The notes: a model not told the origin generated them from the sequence alone. A DNA stretch of 64,000 nucleotides from Rhynchopus sp. YZ270_cl-10 (GCA_964035575.1 OZ037856.1:992001-1056000), one strand, 5' to 3'. Shown: positions 1 to 12,230, counted from the stretch's first letter. A program made the numbers and translations.

Positions 1-150
1 AAATAAAAACGGCAGTGTCCATATTCCCCTTTTGTTCGTATCCTAAGCCACAAACAACTCTTCTCATTCAACAGGTGTTCACCAGACAAAACAAAGCAAA
101 ACAAAGCAAACCAAACCAAAAACACAAAAAAAAAAAAAAAACTTATTACA

Positions 151-3100
151 ATGCAGCGGCAGGCAGTGCTGCTGTGCCTGCTCCTCGCAGGGCAGTGCAA
201 CGCAGGCTACGTGACAGACGAACAGAAGGCCTGGTACAGCGAGGTAGTCCTGAACGGGAACCCCGACGATCCGATCACAGAGAACTTCGGAAAGGACAAC
301 ATTGCTTGGGGGCACAAGAACGAGTTCGGTATCTGCAAAGGAACAGCAGGCGGGAAGGCAGACAACGTGCGTGCTGAGCTTGCGGGTGGTGCCTTCACTG
401 TGGACCCTGTGTGCCTCCCGATGTCGCTGAAGGCACCTGAGGGTGGTGTCATGGGTGACCAGGGTGGACGTGTTCTGTGGACCATTTCGAACGAGAACGT
501 GTGCACAGGGTCTCCGTTCCGTGTTGCGACAGCAGCTGTGCCAAACGACCCGAACGGTGCACTGCTTGTGTCTTGGGCTGAGGACTTCAGCTACAAGATC
601 ACTGGTGAGGAGAACGGGAGAATCCACTTGACCCGCTTTGAGAGGGACGGAAGTGGTGCGTACCAGATTGTGAAGGACATTATGCTGAAGGGATGTGTGC
701 AGAACGGAGGCATTGTGTACAACAAGCGTGGTGACATTGCAACCATGTGCTTCGGTGTGTGCAAGGCGTGCGACCCTGCGAACAAGAGGTACGAGCCCTT
801 CATTGTGGAGGTGAAGCCTGACCTGTCGAAGGAGATCAGGAGGAAGAGCATCATGCGTCCCGAGTGTGTTGACAACAACCAGTACTGCTACCCGAAGTCA
901 GGTGGTGCGGCTCTGCAATGGCTGGAGTACGACCCAGTGAGAGACGTTTACGCAGCGTGGCACGGAGGTGGGTGGGGCATCCACGTTGCCGACGTGCTGA
1001 CTGTTGTGGAGGCAGACCCATCAAAGGAGATGCCGATTGCGTGTGGTGGGTGGAGCTGGGCTTGCATCGGTGGGCACACTGAGGGAACACGTTTCTCGTA
1101 CCACCCTGAGTGGGAGGACTTCGGTGCCCTGTGCACAAGTGACTTGCCTGACGACAACGGACTGTCCTTCACACCTGTGCTGAAGTCGGACCCGATCAAG
1201 ATTGCAGACGCAGAGCTCGTGGGTGCACAATCCGAGTCAACGTGGCCAGGTGCGATTGTGCCGTGTGGTTGCCACTTCTACGCGACGTGGCACGGGATCA
1301 AGAAGCAGGGTGACTACGCAGCGGGGAAGACGACTGACTTCGCCTTTGCACGCATTGACCCGATCACACGCAAGATCCTGAAGCTGAAGTGGATCAAGGG
1401 AGACTCGAAGACAGGAGAGAAGTCGACACGTCTTGCTGTGCTTGGAGACGGAACGGGTTGCAACAGGTTCCTGATCGGATGGGGTGAGATGAACCCGTGG
1501 GATGTGTACCCTACCAACTACAAGATGGCTGAGATTGACTCTGAGGGAGAGTTCCTGACAGAGACACTTGACGTCACTGCGCACACCACCTGGGGAGAGG
1601 ACGAGCCGTGGGAGACACTTGCAAACGGAGACGTGGCGTGGGGTACCACGTGGAGGCGTAACAACGATGGTTCCCCAAGCAAGGTTGGTGAGAAGGCTGA
1701 TGGAAGCAGAGTGCGTGCGGACAAGGGATGTGGTTGCACATACCACGGGTCTGGCACTGGGTACGGATACGCCCTCGTGAACATGGCCATGGAGAAGCCC
1801 ACCTGGGGAGAGTGCAAGAACCAACCAGGTGGATGTCAGGAGCGTACTTGGGGAACATCTGGTTTCAAGACGAACGAGTTCTTCATCAGCAGCTTCAGGG
1901 CGTCGCAGCGTGTGGGAGCACTTACATCTGCCGGAAGCTCGCAGAAAGCACGTGACAGGCATCCGGAGTGTCCTGCCAAGATGGTGCCGAGTGGATCGTG
2001 CAAGCCCGAGATCGACGAGTGCCTTGCGATGCCGTGTGGACCGGGACAGACGTGCACAGACCCGAGCATGGCTGTGTACAGTGACTACGAGTGCGTCTGC
2101 GACACTGACATGAGCATCAAGGCAACTGGCGCACCTGCCGTTTGCACTGCTGATGTGGACGAATGTGCACCGAAGCCGTGTGGGGATGGACAGACTTGCA
2201 CTGAGAAGAGCATGCAGGTGGAGAAGGACTTCGAGTGTGCTTGTGACAACGACATGAGCGTCAAGGCAACTGGTGCACCTGCTGCTTGCGTTGCTGACGT
2301 GGATGAGTGCACTCCCAAGCCGTGTGGGGATGGTCAGACTTGCACTGAGAAGAGCATGCAGGTGGACAAGGACTTCACATGCGCATGCGACGCAGACGCG
2401 AAAGTGACGGCGACAGGAGCACCTGCCTCTTGCCCTGTGGACGAGTGCCTTGCAACTCCTTGCAGCGGTGACCAGACGTGCGAGGACAAGGACACGTCTG
2501 CCATGAGTTTGAACGACTTCGTGTGCACCTGCAAGGACGACATGACTGTGACAGCAACGGGTTCTGCAGCAACGTGCACACTCGATGAGTGTGAGGCCAA
2601 GCCATGTGGTGACAAGCAGACCTGTGCTGACCCCAACACGAAGTACAGCAGCCAACACGACTTCGTGTGCACATGTGACGCAGACAACACCCTGAAGAAG
2701 ACTGACGGACCTGCCACGTGCTCGAAAGATGAGTGCGAGGCGAAGCCATGTGGAGACAAGCAGACCTGTGTTGACCCCAAGCAGACACTCGACAGCCTGA
2801 AGGACTTCACCTGCACATGTGACGAGGACTCAGCAACGAAGGCAACTGGTGCGTCGGCCACTTGTGTGGTGGACGAGTGCCTTGCCAAGCCGTGTGGTGA
2901 CAAGCAGACCTGTGCCGATCCGAGCACGAAGTACAGCAGCCAGCACGACTTCGTGTGCACATGTGACGCGGATAACTCCCTGAAGAAGACTGACGGACCT
3001 GCCACGTGCTCCAAGGATGAGTGTGAAGCGAAGCCGTGTGGAGACAAACAGACCTGTGTTGACCCCAAGCAGACACTCGACAGTCTGAAGGACTTCACCT

Positions 3101-6100
3101 GCACCTGTGACGAGGACTCAGCGACGAAGGCAACAGGTGCGTCGGCCACTTGTGTGGTGGACGAGTGCCTTGCCAAGCCGTGTGGTGACAAGCAGACCTG
3201 TGCCGATCCGAGCACGAAGTACAGTAGCCAGCACGACTTCGTGTGCACATGTGACGCGGATAACACTCTCACTTCGATTGACGGGCCTGCTACGTGCTCG
3301 AAGGACGAATGCGAGGCCAATCCATGTGGAGACAAGCAGACCTGTGTTGACCCCAAGCAGACACTCGACAGTCTGAAGGACTTCACCTGCACTTGTGACG
3401 AGGACTCAGCGACGAAGGCAACAGGTGCGTCGGCCACGTGCAGCATTGACGAGTGTCTGGCGAAGCCATGTGGTGACAAGCAGACCTGTGCTGACCCCAA
3501 TACGAAGTACAGCAGCCAGCACGACTTCGTGTGCACATGTGACGCGGACAACACTCTCACTTCGATTGACGGGCCTGCCACGTGCTCCAAGGACGAATGC
3601 GAAGCGAAGCCGTGTGGAGACAAGCAGACCTGTGTTGACCCTGTGCAGACACTTGACAGCCTGAAGGACTTCACCTGCACATGCGACGAGGACTCAGCAA
3701 CGAAGGCAACTGGAGGCTCAGCAACGTGCAGCATTGACGAGTGTCTTGCCAAGCCGTGTGGTGACAAGCAGACCTGTGCTGACCCGAGCACGAAGTACAG
3801 CAGCCAACACGACTTCGTGTGCACATGCGACAGCGACAACACGCTCACTTCGATTGACGGACCTGCCACATGCTCCAAGGATGAGTGTGAAGCGAAGCCG
3901 TGTGGAGACATGCAGACCTGTGCTGACCCTGTGCAGACACTTGACAGCCTGAAGGACTTCACCTGCACATGTGCCAACGGTGTTGAGGCGAAGGGTGGAA
4001 AGGCCACTTGTGAAGTTGACGAATGCCTTGCCAAGCCATGTGGGGACAAGCAGACCTGCAAGGACCCCAACCTGAGCTACCTCTCCCAGCACGACTACGT
4101 GTGCACATGCGACAACGACAACACTCTCACTTCGATTGACGGACCTGCAACGTGCACAAAAGACGAATGCGAAGCGAAGCCATGTGGAGACATGCAGACC
4201 TGTGCTGACCCTGTGCAGACACTTGACAGCCTGAAGGACTTCACCTGCACATGTGACGAGGACTCAGCAACGAAGGCAACTGGTGCGTCGGCCACATGCA
4301 GCATTGACGAGTGTCTTGCCAAGCCATGTGGCGACAAGCAGACCTGTGCCGATCCGAGCACGAAGTACAGCAGCCAGCACGACTTCGTGTGCACATGTGA
4401 CGCGGATAACTCCCTGAAGAAGACTGACGGACCTGCCACGTGCTCCAAGGATGAGTGTGAAGCGAAGCCGTGTGGAGACAAGCAGACCTGTGTTGACCCC
4501 AAGCAGACACTCGACAGCCTGAAGGACTTCACCTGCACTTGTGACGAGGACACCACAATCAAGGCAACAGGTGCGAAGGTGCTTGCCTGCACTCTGGACG
4601 AATGCGAGGCGAAGCCGTGTGGAGACAAGCAAACCTGCGTGGATCCCAAGATGACGATTGGTTCGAAGTTTGACTTCGTGTGCACATGTGACGCCGACAC
4701 ACAGACGAAGGTGACAGGAGGTGCGGCCACATGCGAAGTCGACGAGTGTCTCGCAAAGCCATGTGCGGACGGACAGACCTGCACTGACACGGACAAGTCT
4801 CCAAGCGTGACCGGCACCTTCGAGTGCAAGTGCGCAAACGGAGAGAAGCAGATTGGCGCAGCTGCCGTGTGCACGAAGGGAGACACTGACGAGTGCGCTG
4901 GGATGCCGTGCCCAGGTCAGGACTGTGTGGATCCCGACACCACAAGCACAAGCACTGGTGACTTCGTGTGCACTTGCAAGACTGGGTCAGGTTCTGGGAC
5001 AGGAGCACCTGCCACATGTGCAGTGGACGAGTGCGAGGCAACACCATGTGGTGCTGGCCAGGACTGCGTGGACGCGAACACTGCAGTTGCGAGTGTGAAC
5101 GACTACACCTGCACCTGCAAGGCACCTGCAACAGGGACGAAGATGGGCGGAGCAGCAACCTGTGAGATTGACGAGTGTGCAACGAGCCCGTGTGGTGTGA
5201 GTGGTCAGACCTGCGAGGACAAGAACAAGGGTGCTGCCGCATTGGACTTCACATGCACATGTGCCAACGGTGTTGTTGCCACAGGAGGAGCAGCCACGTG
5301 CGATGTGGACGAATGCCTTGCCAAGCCATGTGGAGACAAGCAGACCTGCAAGGACCCCAACCTGAGCTACCTCTCCCAGCACGACTACGTGTGCACATGC
5401 GACAACGACAACACTCTCACTTCGATTGACGGACCTGCCACTTGTTTCAAGGACGAGTGCTTGAGCAAGCCATGTGGAGACGTGCAGACCTGTGTTGACC
5501 CTGTGCAGACACGTGACAGTCTGAAGGACTTCATCTGCACATGTGCCAACGGTGTTGAGGCGAAGGGTGGAAAGGCCACGTGCGACGTGGACGAGTGCCT
5601 TGCCAAGCCATGTGGAGACAAGCAGACCTGCAAGGACCCCAACCTGAGCTACCTCTCCCAGCACGACTACGTGTGCACATGCGACAACGACAACACGCTC
5701 ACTTCGATTGACGGACCTGCCACGTGCTCCAAGGACGAATGCGATGCGAAGCCATGTGGAGACAAGCAGACCTGTGTTGACCCTGTGCAGAGCCTCGACA
5801 GCCTGAAGGACTTCACCTGCACATGTGACGAGGACTCAGCAACGAAGGCAACTGGTGCGTCGGCCACGTGCAGCATTGACGAGTGCCTTGCCAAGCCATG
5901 TGGAGACAAGCAGACCTGCAAGGACCCGAGCACGAAGTACAGCAGCCAGCACGACTTCGTGTGCACATGTGACGCGGACAACACTCTCACTTCGATTGAC
6001 GGACCTGCCACGTGCTCCAAGGACGAATGCGAGGCGAAGCCGTGTGGAGACGTGCAGAAGTGTGTTGACCCCAAGCAGACACGTGACAGTCTGAAGGACT

Positions 6101-8064
6101 ACACATGCACATGTGCTAACGGTGTTGAGGCGAAGGGTGCCAAGGCGACATGCGAAGTGGACGAATGCCTTGCCAAGCCATGTGGAGACAAGCAGACCTG
6201 CAAGGACCCCAACCTGAGCTACCTCTCCCAGCACGACTACGTGTGCACATGCGACAACGACAACACCCTCACTTCGATTGACGGACCTGCCACTTGCGAC
6301 AAGGACGAGTGCTTGAGCAAGCCGTGTGGAGACAAGCAGACCTGTGTTGACCCTGTGCAGAGCCTCGACAGTCTGAAGGACTTCACCTGTACATGTGACA
6401 ACGGTGTTGAGGCGAAGGGTGGAAAGGCCACTTGTGAAGTGGACGAGTGTCTTGCCAAGCCATGTGGAGACAAGCAGACCTGCAAGGACCCCAACCTGAG
6501 CTACCTCTCCCAGCACGACTACGTGTGCACGTGTGACAACGACAACACACTCACTTCGATTGACGGACCTGCCACTTGTTTCAAGGACGAGTGCTTGGGC
6601 AACCCATGTGGAGACAAGCAGACCTGTGTTGACCCTGTGCAGAGCATGGACAGTCTGAAGGACTACACATGCACATGTGACAACGGTGTTGAGGCGAAGG
6701 GTGGAAAGGCCACTTGCGAGCTCGACGAGTGCGAGGCGAAGCCATGTTATGACAAGCAGACCTGCAAGGACCCCGACACGAGTTACCTCTCCCAGCACGA
6801 CTACGTGTGCACATGTGACAACGACAACACTCTCACTTCGATTGACGGGCCTGCCACTTGCGATAAGGACGAGTGCGTGGGCAAGCCATGTGGAGACAAG
6901 CAGACCTGTGTTGACCCTGTGCAGAGCATGGACAGTCTGAAGGACTTCACCTGCACCTGTGACAACGGTGTTGAGGCGAAGGGTGGAAAGGCAACCTGTG
7001 ATCTGGACGAGTGCGAGGCGAAGCCATGTGGCGACAAGCAGACCTGCAAGGACCCCAACCTGAGCTACCTCTCCCAGCACGACTTCGTGTGCACCTGCGA
7101 CAACGACGCAACACGCTCGAAGGAGGACGGTCCTGCGACGTGTGAGTCTGACGAGTGCAGGCTTAACCCGTGTGCTGACGGACAGGTCTGCAACGACCCG
7201 AACCCTTCGTTTGACAGTCTGAAGGATTTCACATGCGAGTGTGAGAACAAGGTGAAGACGACGGGAGGCAGTGCAACATGCGAGTTGGACGAGTGTGCAG
7301 ACCAGCCGTGTGGGATGGACCAGACGTGTGTGGACGAGGACAAGCGCTTCACCTCTCGCAAGAACTTCCTCTGCGAGTGTCTGAGCACAGGGACAAAGGC
7401 ACGTGGACAGTCTGCTGACTGCAGCGAGAAGGCGACCTCTGCACCAGGCATTGACACACGTGTGCCCGACACCATGGTGCCCGGTGTCCCTCCCACAGGT
7501 ACACCGAACGTGCCGCCGACAGACGCACCAAAGACCCTTGCTCCTGGTACGAAGGTGTCCCCACCAGTGGTGACCACTGCGGAGAAGAGGAAGTGGAACG
7601 AGACACAGTACAAGATCATTGTGTCTGAGAAGACGAAGGTTCCTGTGGACAAGATTGTGGTGACAACGACAGGTGACGGCTACGACAAGCTGACTGTGGA
7701 GACGTCATTCGTTGGTGAGGGTGGAGGGGACGCGGCGAAGACGCTGACATCGGAGCTTGGCAAGAAGGAGGGCGACCTGCAGGAAATGGGTGTGGGTGTT
7801 TATGGTGCGGGGCTGGAGGGGACGAAGCCGCCTGCAGAGGAGGACGACGACAGCGGGATGCCTTGGTGGGTGTGGCTGCTGATTGCTCTGGGCGGTCTGG
7901 CCTGTGCGGGAGGACTTGCGGGCTTGGCCATGCGCAACAGGAAGAAGGAGAGCGTGTCTCTGCAGGACTTCATGGAGAGCCACACCGAGCTGGACGAGCC
8001 TGCGCACAGCAACAGCTTTGAGAGCGCTCGTGGAAACCCACGCCAGGAGTTCGCAAGCATCTGA
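151..8064 (+). CDS. Giant EGF-repeat secreted or type I membrane protein (2,637 aa)
   Basis: One open frame without introns. Residues 1-19 form a signal peptide ending near CNA-G. Residues about 20-600 are a Trp/Gly-rich globular region that could be a beta-propeller; I do not recognise its family. From about residue 620 to 2425 there are about 38 EGF-like modules opening DEC and carrying six cysteines (C-x4-C, then CGDKQTC, then a C-x-C pair, then ATC); many start D-x-DEC, the calcium-binding EGF signature. A Pro/Thr linker follows, then an alpha/beta domain of about 70 residues (about 2480-2550). One membrane span lies at about 2570-2594 (WWVWLLIALGG), followed by a charged tail of about 43 residues. 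Known EGF arrays mediate adhesion or ligand binding at the cell surface; that role is inference here. Third codon positions are strongly G/C. The ATG at 151 is chosen because it gives the signal peptide; an AG at 73-74 after a pyrimidine-containing tract could be a splice acceptor. Confidence 0.9.
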   Translation: MQRQAVLLCLLLAGQCNAGYVTDEQKAWYSEVVLNGNPDDPITENFGKDNIAWGHKNEFGICKGTAGGKADNVRAELAGGAFTVDPVCLPMSLKAPEGGVMGDQGGRVLWTISNENVCTGSPFRVATAAVPNDPNGALLVSWAEDFSYKITGEENGRIHLTRFERDGSGAYQIVKDIMLKGCVQNGGIVYNKRGDIATMCFGVCKACDPANKRYEPFIVEVKPDLSKEIRRKSIMRPECVDNNQYCYPKSGGAALQWLEYDPVRDVYAAWHGGGWGIHVADVLTVVEADPSKEMPIACGGWSWACIGGHTEGTRFSYHPEWEDFGALCTSDLPDDNGLSFTPVLKSDPIKIADAELVGAQSESTWPGAIVPCGCHFYATWHGIKKQGDYAAGKTTDFAFARIDPITRKILKLKWIKGDSKTGEKSTRLAVLGDGTGCNRFLIGWGEMNPWDVYPTNYKMAEIDSEGEFLTETLDVTAHTTWGEDEPWETLANGDVAWGTTWRRNNDGSPSKVGEKADGSRVRADKGCGCTYHGSGTGYGYALVNMAMEKPTWGECKNQPGGCQERTWGTSGFKTNEFFISSFRASQRVGALTSAGSSQKARDRHPECPAKMVPSGSCKPEIDECLAMPCGPGQTCTDPSMAVYSDYECVCDTDMSIKATGAPAVCTADVDECAPKPCGDGQTCTEKSMQVEKDFECACDNDMSVKATGAPAACVADVDECTPKPCGDGQTCTEKSMQVDKDFTCACDADAKVTATGAPASCPVDECLATPCSGDQTCEDKDTSAMSLNDFVCTCKDDMTVTATGSAATCTLDECEAKPCGDKQTCADPNTKYSSQHDFVCTCDADNTLKKTDGPATCSKDECEAKPCGDKQTCVDPKQTLDSLKDFTCTCDEDSATKATGASATCVVDECLAKPCGDKQTCADPSTKYSSQHDFVCTCDADNSLKKTDGPATCSKDECEAKPCGDKQTCVDPKQTLDSLKDFTCTCDEDSATKATGASATCVVDECLAKPCGDKQTCADPSTKYSSQHDFVCTCDADNTLTSIDGPATCSKDECEANPCGDKQTCVDPKQTLDSLKDFTCTCDEDSATKATGASATCSIDECLAKPCGDKQTCADPNTKYSSQHDFVCTCDADNTLTSIDGPATCSKDECEAKPCGDKQTCVDPVQTLDSLKDFTCTCDEDSATKATGGSATCSIDECLAKPCGDKQTCADPSTKYSSQHDFVCTCDSDNTLTSIDGPATCSKDECEAKPCGDMQTCADPVQTLDSLKDFTCTCANGVEAKGGKATCEVDECLAKPCGDKQTCKDPNLSYLSQHDYVCTCDNDNTLTSIDGPATCTKDECEAKPCGDMQTCADPVQTLDSLKDFTCTCDEDSATKATGASATCSIDECLAKPCGDKQTCADPSTKYSSQHDFVCTCDADNSLKKTDGPATCSKDECEAKPCGDKQTCVDPKQTLDSLKDFTCTCDEDTTIKATGAKVLACTLDECEAKPCGDKQTCVDPKMTIGSKFDFVCTCDADTQTKVTGGAATCEVDECLAKPCADGQTCTDTDKSPSVTGTFECKCANGEKQIGAAAVCTKGDTDECAGMPCPGQDCVDPDTTSTSTGDFVCTCKTGSGSGTGAPATCAVDECEATPCGAGQDCVDANTAVASVNDYTCTCKAPATGTKMGGAATCEIDECATSPCGVSGQTCEDKNKGAAALDFTCTCANGVVATGGAATCDVDECLAKPCGDKQTCKDPNLSYLSQHDYVCTCDNDNTLTSIDGPATCFKDECLSKPCGDVQTCVDPVQTRDSLKDFICTCANGVEAKGGKATCDVDECLAKPCGDKQTCKDPNLSYLSQHDYVCTCDNDNTLTSIDGPATCSKDECDAKPCGDKQTCVDPVQSLDSLKDFTCTCDEDSATKATGASATCSIDECLAKPCGDKQTCKDPSTKYSSQHDFVCTCDADNTLTSIDGPATCSKDECEAKPCGDVQKCVDPKQTRDSLKDYTCTCANGVEAKGAKATCEVDECLAKPCGDKQTCKDPNLSYLSQHDYVCTCDNDNTLTSIDGPATCDKDECLSKPCGDKQTCVDPVQSLDSLKDFTCTCDNGVEAKGGKATCEVDECLAKPCGDKQTCKDPNLSYLSQHDYVCTCDNDNTLTSIDGPATCFKDECLGNPCGDKQTCVDPVQSMDSLKDYTCTCDNGVEAKGGKATCELDECEAKPCYDKQTCKDPDTSYLSQHDYVCTCDNDNTLTSIDGPATCDKDECVGKPCGDKQTCVDPVQSMDSLKDFTCTCDNGVEAKGGKATCDLDECEAKPCGDKQTCKDPNLSYLSQHDFVCTCDNDATRSKEDGPATCESDECRLNPCADGQVCNDPNPSFDSLKDFTCECENKVKTTGGSATCELDECADQPCGMDQTCVDEDKRFTSRKNFLCECLSTGTKARGQSADCSEKATSAPGIDTRVPDTMVPGVPPTGTPNVPPTDAPKTLAPGTKVSPPVVTTAEKRKWNETQYKIIVSEKTKVPVDKIVVTTTGDGYDKLTVETSFVGEGGGDAAKTLTSELGKKEGDLQEMGVGVYGAGLEGTKPPAEEDDDSGMPWWVWLLIALGGLACAGGLAGLAMRNRKKESVSLQDFMESHTELDEPAHSNSFESARGNPRQEFASI
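2010..7420 (+). repeat. Coding tandem array of EGF modules with higher-order period near 288 nt
   Basis: Modules alternate between a DECLAKPC type and a DECEAKPC type, so the nucleotide repeat is a dimer. For example, the GACGAGTGC start at 2872 recurs at 3160, 288 nt later, with very few differences. From about 5300 on, a third module type (DPNLSYLSQHDYVC) spreads through the array. Near identity at silent sites means recent duplication or gene conversion. Confidence 0.85.
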
Positions 8065-9606
8065 TCGAACCACCCCTTTTCCCGTGTCGTGTGCTTAGTT
8101 TGTGTGTCCGCATAAGCGGATGGAATGGGTCCTCACCATCCCCATCCACCCCGAACCCACCTCACCTCATGCCCCTGTAACCCAAATGTTCCCGGAGGTG
8201 TCCATAAATTAATCCCGTAATATGATTATTGTTGTGCGTGTACCTTTTTTTGTTTTTTTTTTTTTTTGCGTGACCTGCCAGGGAGTGACAAATACAAGTT
8301 CGTAGTGGATTCCCTGTCACCCCTGCGTAACCTCATATACATGTATGTGAAGGAGTGCGTGCCCCTGTTGAAGGCCTTGATTCTTGTAGATATTCTCACT
8401 TGACTTGGACAGGATACAGTTGTTCAGTCCAGGTTTGTGACATATGTGGATGAAAAAGGAAAGGGGGAAATGATGTTCGATATACACATAGGACACAGCT
8501 TTTGTGTTGATGGGTGCCTCTTTGGGGCACAGTCATCTACTCAAGAGATTTTGTTTTGTGTATATTTTACTTTTTATTTTTAGTTTGAATGCCTCAGTTT
8601 CGGAGGTCTTCTTTTTTTTGCGTTTCCATTTTTTGAAAGCGCTGTGTGTGCACTGTGCATAATTTGGGATTTTTTCAAAAAGTCACCCCCGTAGGACAAA
8701 AAAGTAATCACTGTCAACGTCACTACCTCTCCCTTACATTATTATTATTTTTTTTTTCACTTCGAATCCCACCCTACCTCCCCCCCCCTCCTTTTTGTGT
8801 GTGGAGAAAATACAATGGACCAGGTTGGTTTGCGTATTAACAAGAGGTGATAATAACTTAGCGAACGTTTTTTTTTTTAAATATTTTTGTTGTTATTTTT
8901 ATAATATTATGAAAATGTAGGTTGTTGTTTCAACCTCGCTCTCCAACGTCTTGCCCACCACACCCCCCTCCCCCTAAGAAAAGGGGGAGGGAAAAAAAAA
9001 ATAATCACACAACAAGGAGACCACAACCCGCCTCACACACAAAAAAAAACGCCCCCCCTTTTTGGTAAGGACCTTGTTCAATTATTGAAGTCTTTTTTTT
9101 TTTTCTTCTTCTTCTTTTTCTTGTACTTTATGCATTTTATTTTAGTGCATTGTTTTGGTCATAGACAGATCATCTGCATATCCTCGTTCAAATAAGGAAG
9201 AGTATGTTATTCACGTGAAAAAAACCCCCTCTTTTTTAAAAAAAGCACTTTTGCTCTTGGTGAGGTGATGCCGTGCATCCTGCACGGTTTCAACTCCACT
9301 TTATTACAGCTTGCTCTCTTTTTCCTCCTCCTCCTCTCCTCCTCCCCTCTTTTCCCAGGAAGGCAAAAAGGACTCGCGTCTTTATATTCTGTGAACAGAG
9401 GAGGTGGGGGGTGGAGGAGGGGGGGGGAAACAACAACCGCTACCCGAAGGTGACTATCGTTCGCTTCATTGCTTTCAATTAAATGTCACTCTCTGTGGAA
9501 AAGCACTCATATCTCCATTTTTTTTTTTTGTCACCTACTTTGTGCACGGTACCTACGTCATGAATGGCGTAGAGTTATCACTGCCCCCCTTTTTTTTTTA
9601 AATTTC

Positions 9607-9672
9607 TGGTACATTTAGTGCCTATTATATCCTTCTATTCAGTAGAATAGTTGGTATATGAAAACAATTTTT
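9607..9672 (+). repeat. Dispersed double-hairpin element, copy 1
   Basis: Shares GGTACATTTAGTG and CTATTCAGTAGAATAG with copies at 12231 and 34087. CTATTC and GAATAG form a perfect 6-bp stem around AGTA. Confidence 0.7.
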
Positions 9673-10668
9673 TTTTTTATTTCTGCTCTTCCTTGATGTG
9701 TCTGATGATTTGATTTTTTTTTTTTTTTCAAAGCAAAATCCAAAATCCAACCCAAAAGAATGTTATTTTTGTTATTTTTTGTCATTATATTCAATGGAAA
9801 AACATTTAAAACAAAGTAAGGTAGTGAAGGGGGGGAATATCAAACCCCCCTAACACTCCAGGAATCAACAACAAAAAAAAAAAAGGAATGATAACACCCG
9901 CCTCACTGCGTAATTAAATCCCTTTGAAACAGGGGATTTCTTTTTGCGTTTCTCTAACAGAATTAAAGTGATGTGGGAAAAAAAAAATTTCCAAATACAA
10001 AATATAAAACAAAATCTTGTCAAAAAAAGTCATACGTGACAAAGTGGAGGTTGCACAACGCTGGCAACTACACTTTTTCCGATTTTTTTTTTAAAATATA
10101 AATCCTCTGTGGGCTCCAGTGTTCCCATTGTGGGGGAGGGGGACATTTTTTGTTTTTGACTGATATTTCTTACTGTGTAGATCACTGTGCTGGACGTTGT
10201 ACTGTTGTGAGGAAACCTGAATCACATTTGCTTCCCCTCAACAGTGCAATGGTCAGTACTGTGTTTATCTTCATATGAATTTTTATCGTTGAGTCGAAAC
10301 AAAACACCTGGAGAACCGGCAGCAAAGAATCACCCATAGTTTGGGTACTTTCACAGACAGCGTACACACGCTGTCATTTGTTTTTTTTTTTTTTCTTTTT
10401 TTTCCCCTCCATCTCACCCTCCCCTCCCCTCCCCTCCCCCCTCCCACTCTCTCCAGCTTTTTTTTTTCTTTTTTTTCTTCTGTAGGAACGGATCACTGTC
10501 ATTTTTGTCAAGAGGTGCTTCGAAGAATCTGTGGAAGACGGAGAAAACAAAGAGTATTTTTTTTTTTTTTTTTTGTAACATTGGCAATCACCCGCTCTCG
10601 GACAGATGATTGTCGATACTGGAAAAAAAAAAAATATAAAAAAAGAAGAAGAAAAAGAGGGGGGGAAA

Positions 10669-10706
<38 letters not shown>

Positions 10707-11910
10707 CAATCAACAAATGAATGCAAAGCGTGTTGTTTCAAAAAACGGCTTTTCTGTTGAGAAAAAATTTAAAAAAAAAAAAAAAATCACCCCCCCCCAT
10801 CTTCCCTTTGAGGGTAATCTCCTCTTCCCTCATCGTCTCATTTTTTTTCTTTGTACATTTTTCCTTAGAAGTATGTGTACACAAACGAGAGACACATTCT
10901 TTTTCTTTTCTTTTTTTTGAAGATTTATTTTCAGTTTTTTTCTCCTATTTTCTTTTTGAGTCTTTTTTTTGTATTTTCACTCTGCTTCTTCGGAGAGATC
11001 CACCAAAATTATCGAACTTCTGGTGACCCCCCGAAAAATCTGGGAAGACATGATTTTGTTAATTTTTTTGAGGATATTTTGTCATAATTTTTTGACACCT
11101 CCGGAAAAGGACATTATCACGTTTTCTACCAAGAATTATAGATGATTTGGCGATAACCACCTGGTTTTTTTCTCCTTGAAATTTGGTGTTTGGTGTTGTT
11201 TAAATACCAAATAACATCAAATTGCAGGCAAAAAAATCAGGTGGAATAAGTCATTTTCATCATATTTTTTTTCGGTGCCTGCAAGCTTCATCTATTGCGA
11301 AGCGTTTCGCACAGAGAGGAAAGAAAAAAAAAACAAAAAAACAAATCTGGAGGAAGGAGAATCTTTTTTGTGTTTTATATTTTTGTGCGAAAGGCTATTA
11401 CCCCATCGTTCTCCGTGTGCTGTCGAATAAAGCTTCAGTCGGTGTGTATACATCAGTTAAAGGGCTTCACATACATTCCCTTTGATGTAACGCATTGCAA
11501 TTGCACTGTCAAAATACGGGGAAATTTTAGTAGCTCTTTCCCAAAAAAAAAAAGGCACAAAAGGTTCTTCCATAATGTACCATGAGATATCTACGATTTT
11601 ATTTTTCTTTAGGATACGAAACCCATTCCTTCCCCCTATTTAAAGTCGAGACACCCGATGGAGTTATAGAGTGGTTACCAGTCTATTGGTTCCTTCTCTA
11701 CCAACGGAAAGTGTTTCGTCAAGAAAGGTAGCACAACAGCAACAACAACAACAACAACAACAACCCCAAAGCAAGAATCGATGCCATGTGGTGCGGGCTA
11801 CCACAAAATTACTGTGCAGTTCAGCGTCATCGCCTATCTTGGTAGGTTACAGTAGGAAAAGAGGAGGGCTTGGGTGTAGTATCTTTTTTTTGAAGCACTT
11901 TTTTTGAATG

Positions 11911-11945
11911 AAGGTGACTAAGCGCGAAAGGCTTAGGTTCATCTT
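11911..11945 (+). repeat. Covarying hairpin element (family A), copy 11911
   Basis: Lower stem AAGGTGA with TCATCTT (one G-T pair), upper stem CTAAGC with GCTTAG, loop GCGAAAG. Followed by ATAATCTTTC and a T-rich tract. Confidence 0.75.
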
Positions 11946-12230
11946 ATAATCTTTCTTTTTGTTGTACTTCCCAAAATTTTTATTCTTTTTTTTTCCCTTT
12001 TTCCCGCCTGCATTTTGTTCATGTGGGTTGTGAATCGTTGCGAGAAAGTGAAGTACATCCCCTCCCCATTACCCTCTTTCTTCAAGCAATTCTATATACG
12101 ATTTTTTTTTCTCTGTGATTTTGGGGCACAGACATACGATTTTGAGTGTTGCAAAAAGTGAATCGAAAAACAAGTATAATTTAACAGCGTTTGACCAAGA
12201 GATATTTTCATTTTTATTTTATTATAGTTT

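Noticed and set aside
2334-7080. Long minus-strand frames opposite the EGF array
   Set aside because: Shadows caused by the G/C-rich third positions and repeated modules; the + frame has signal peptide, cysteine pattern and membrane span.
10341-11087. Lys-, Phe- or Ser-rich open frames
   Set aside because: Translations of A, T and pyrimidine runs with no conserved sequence.
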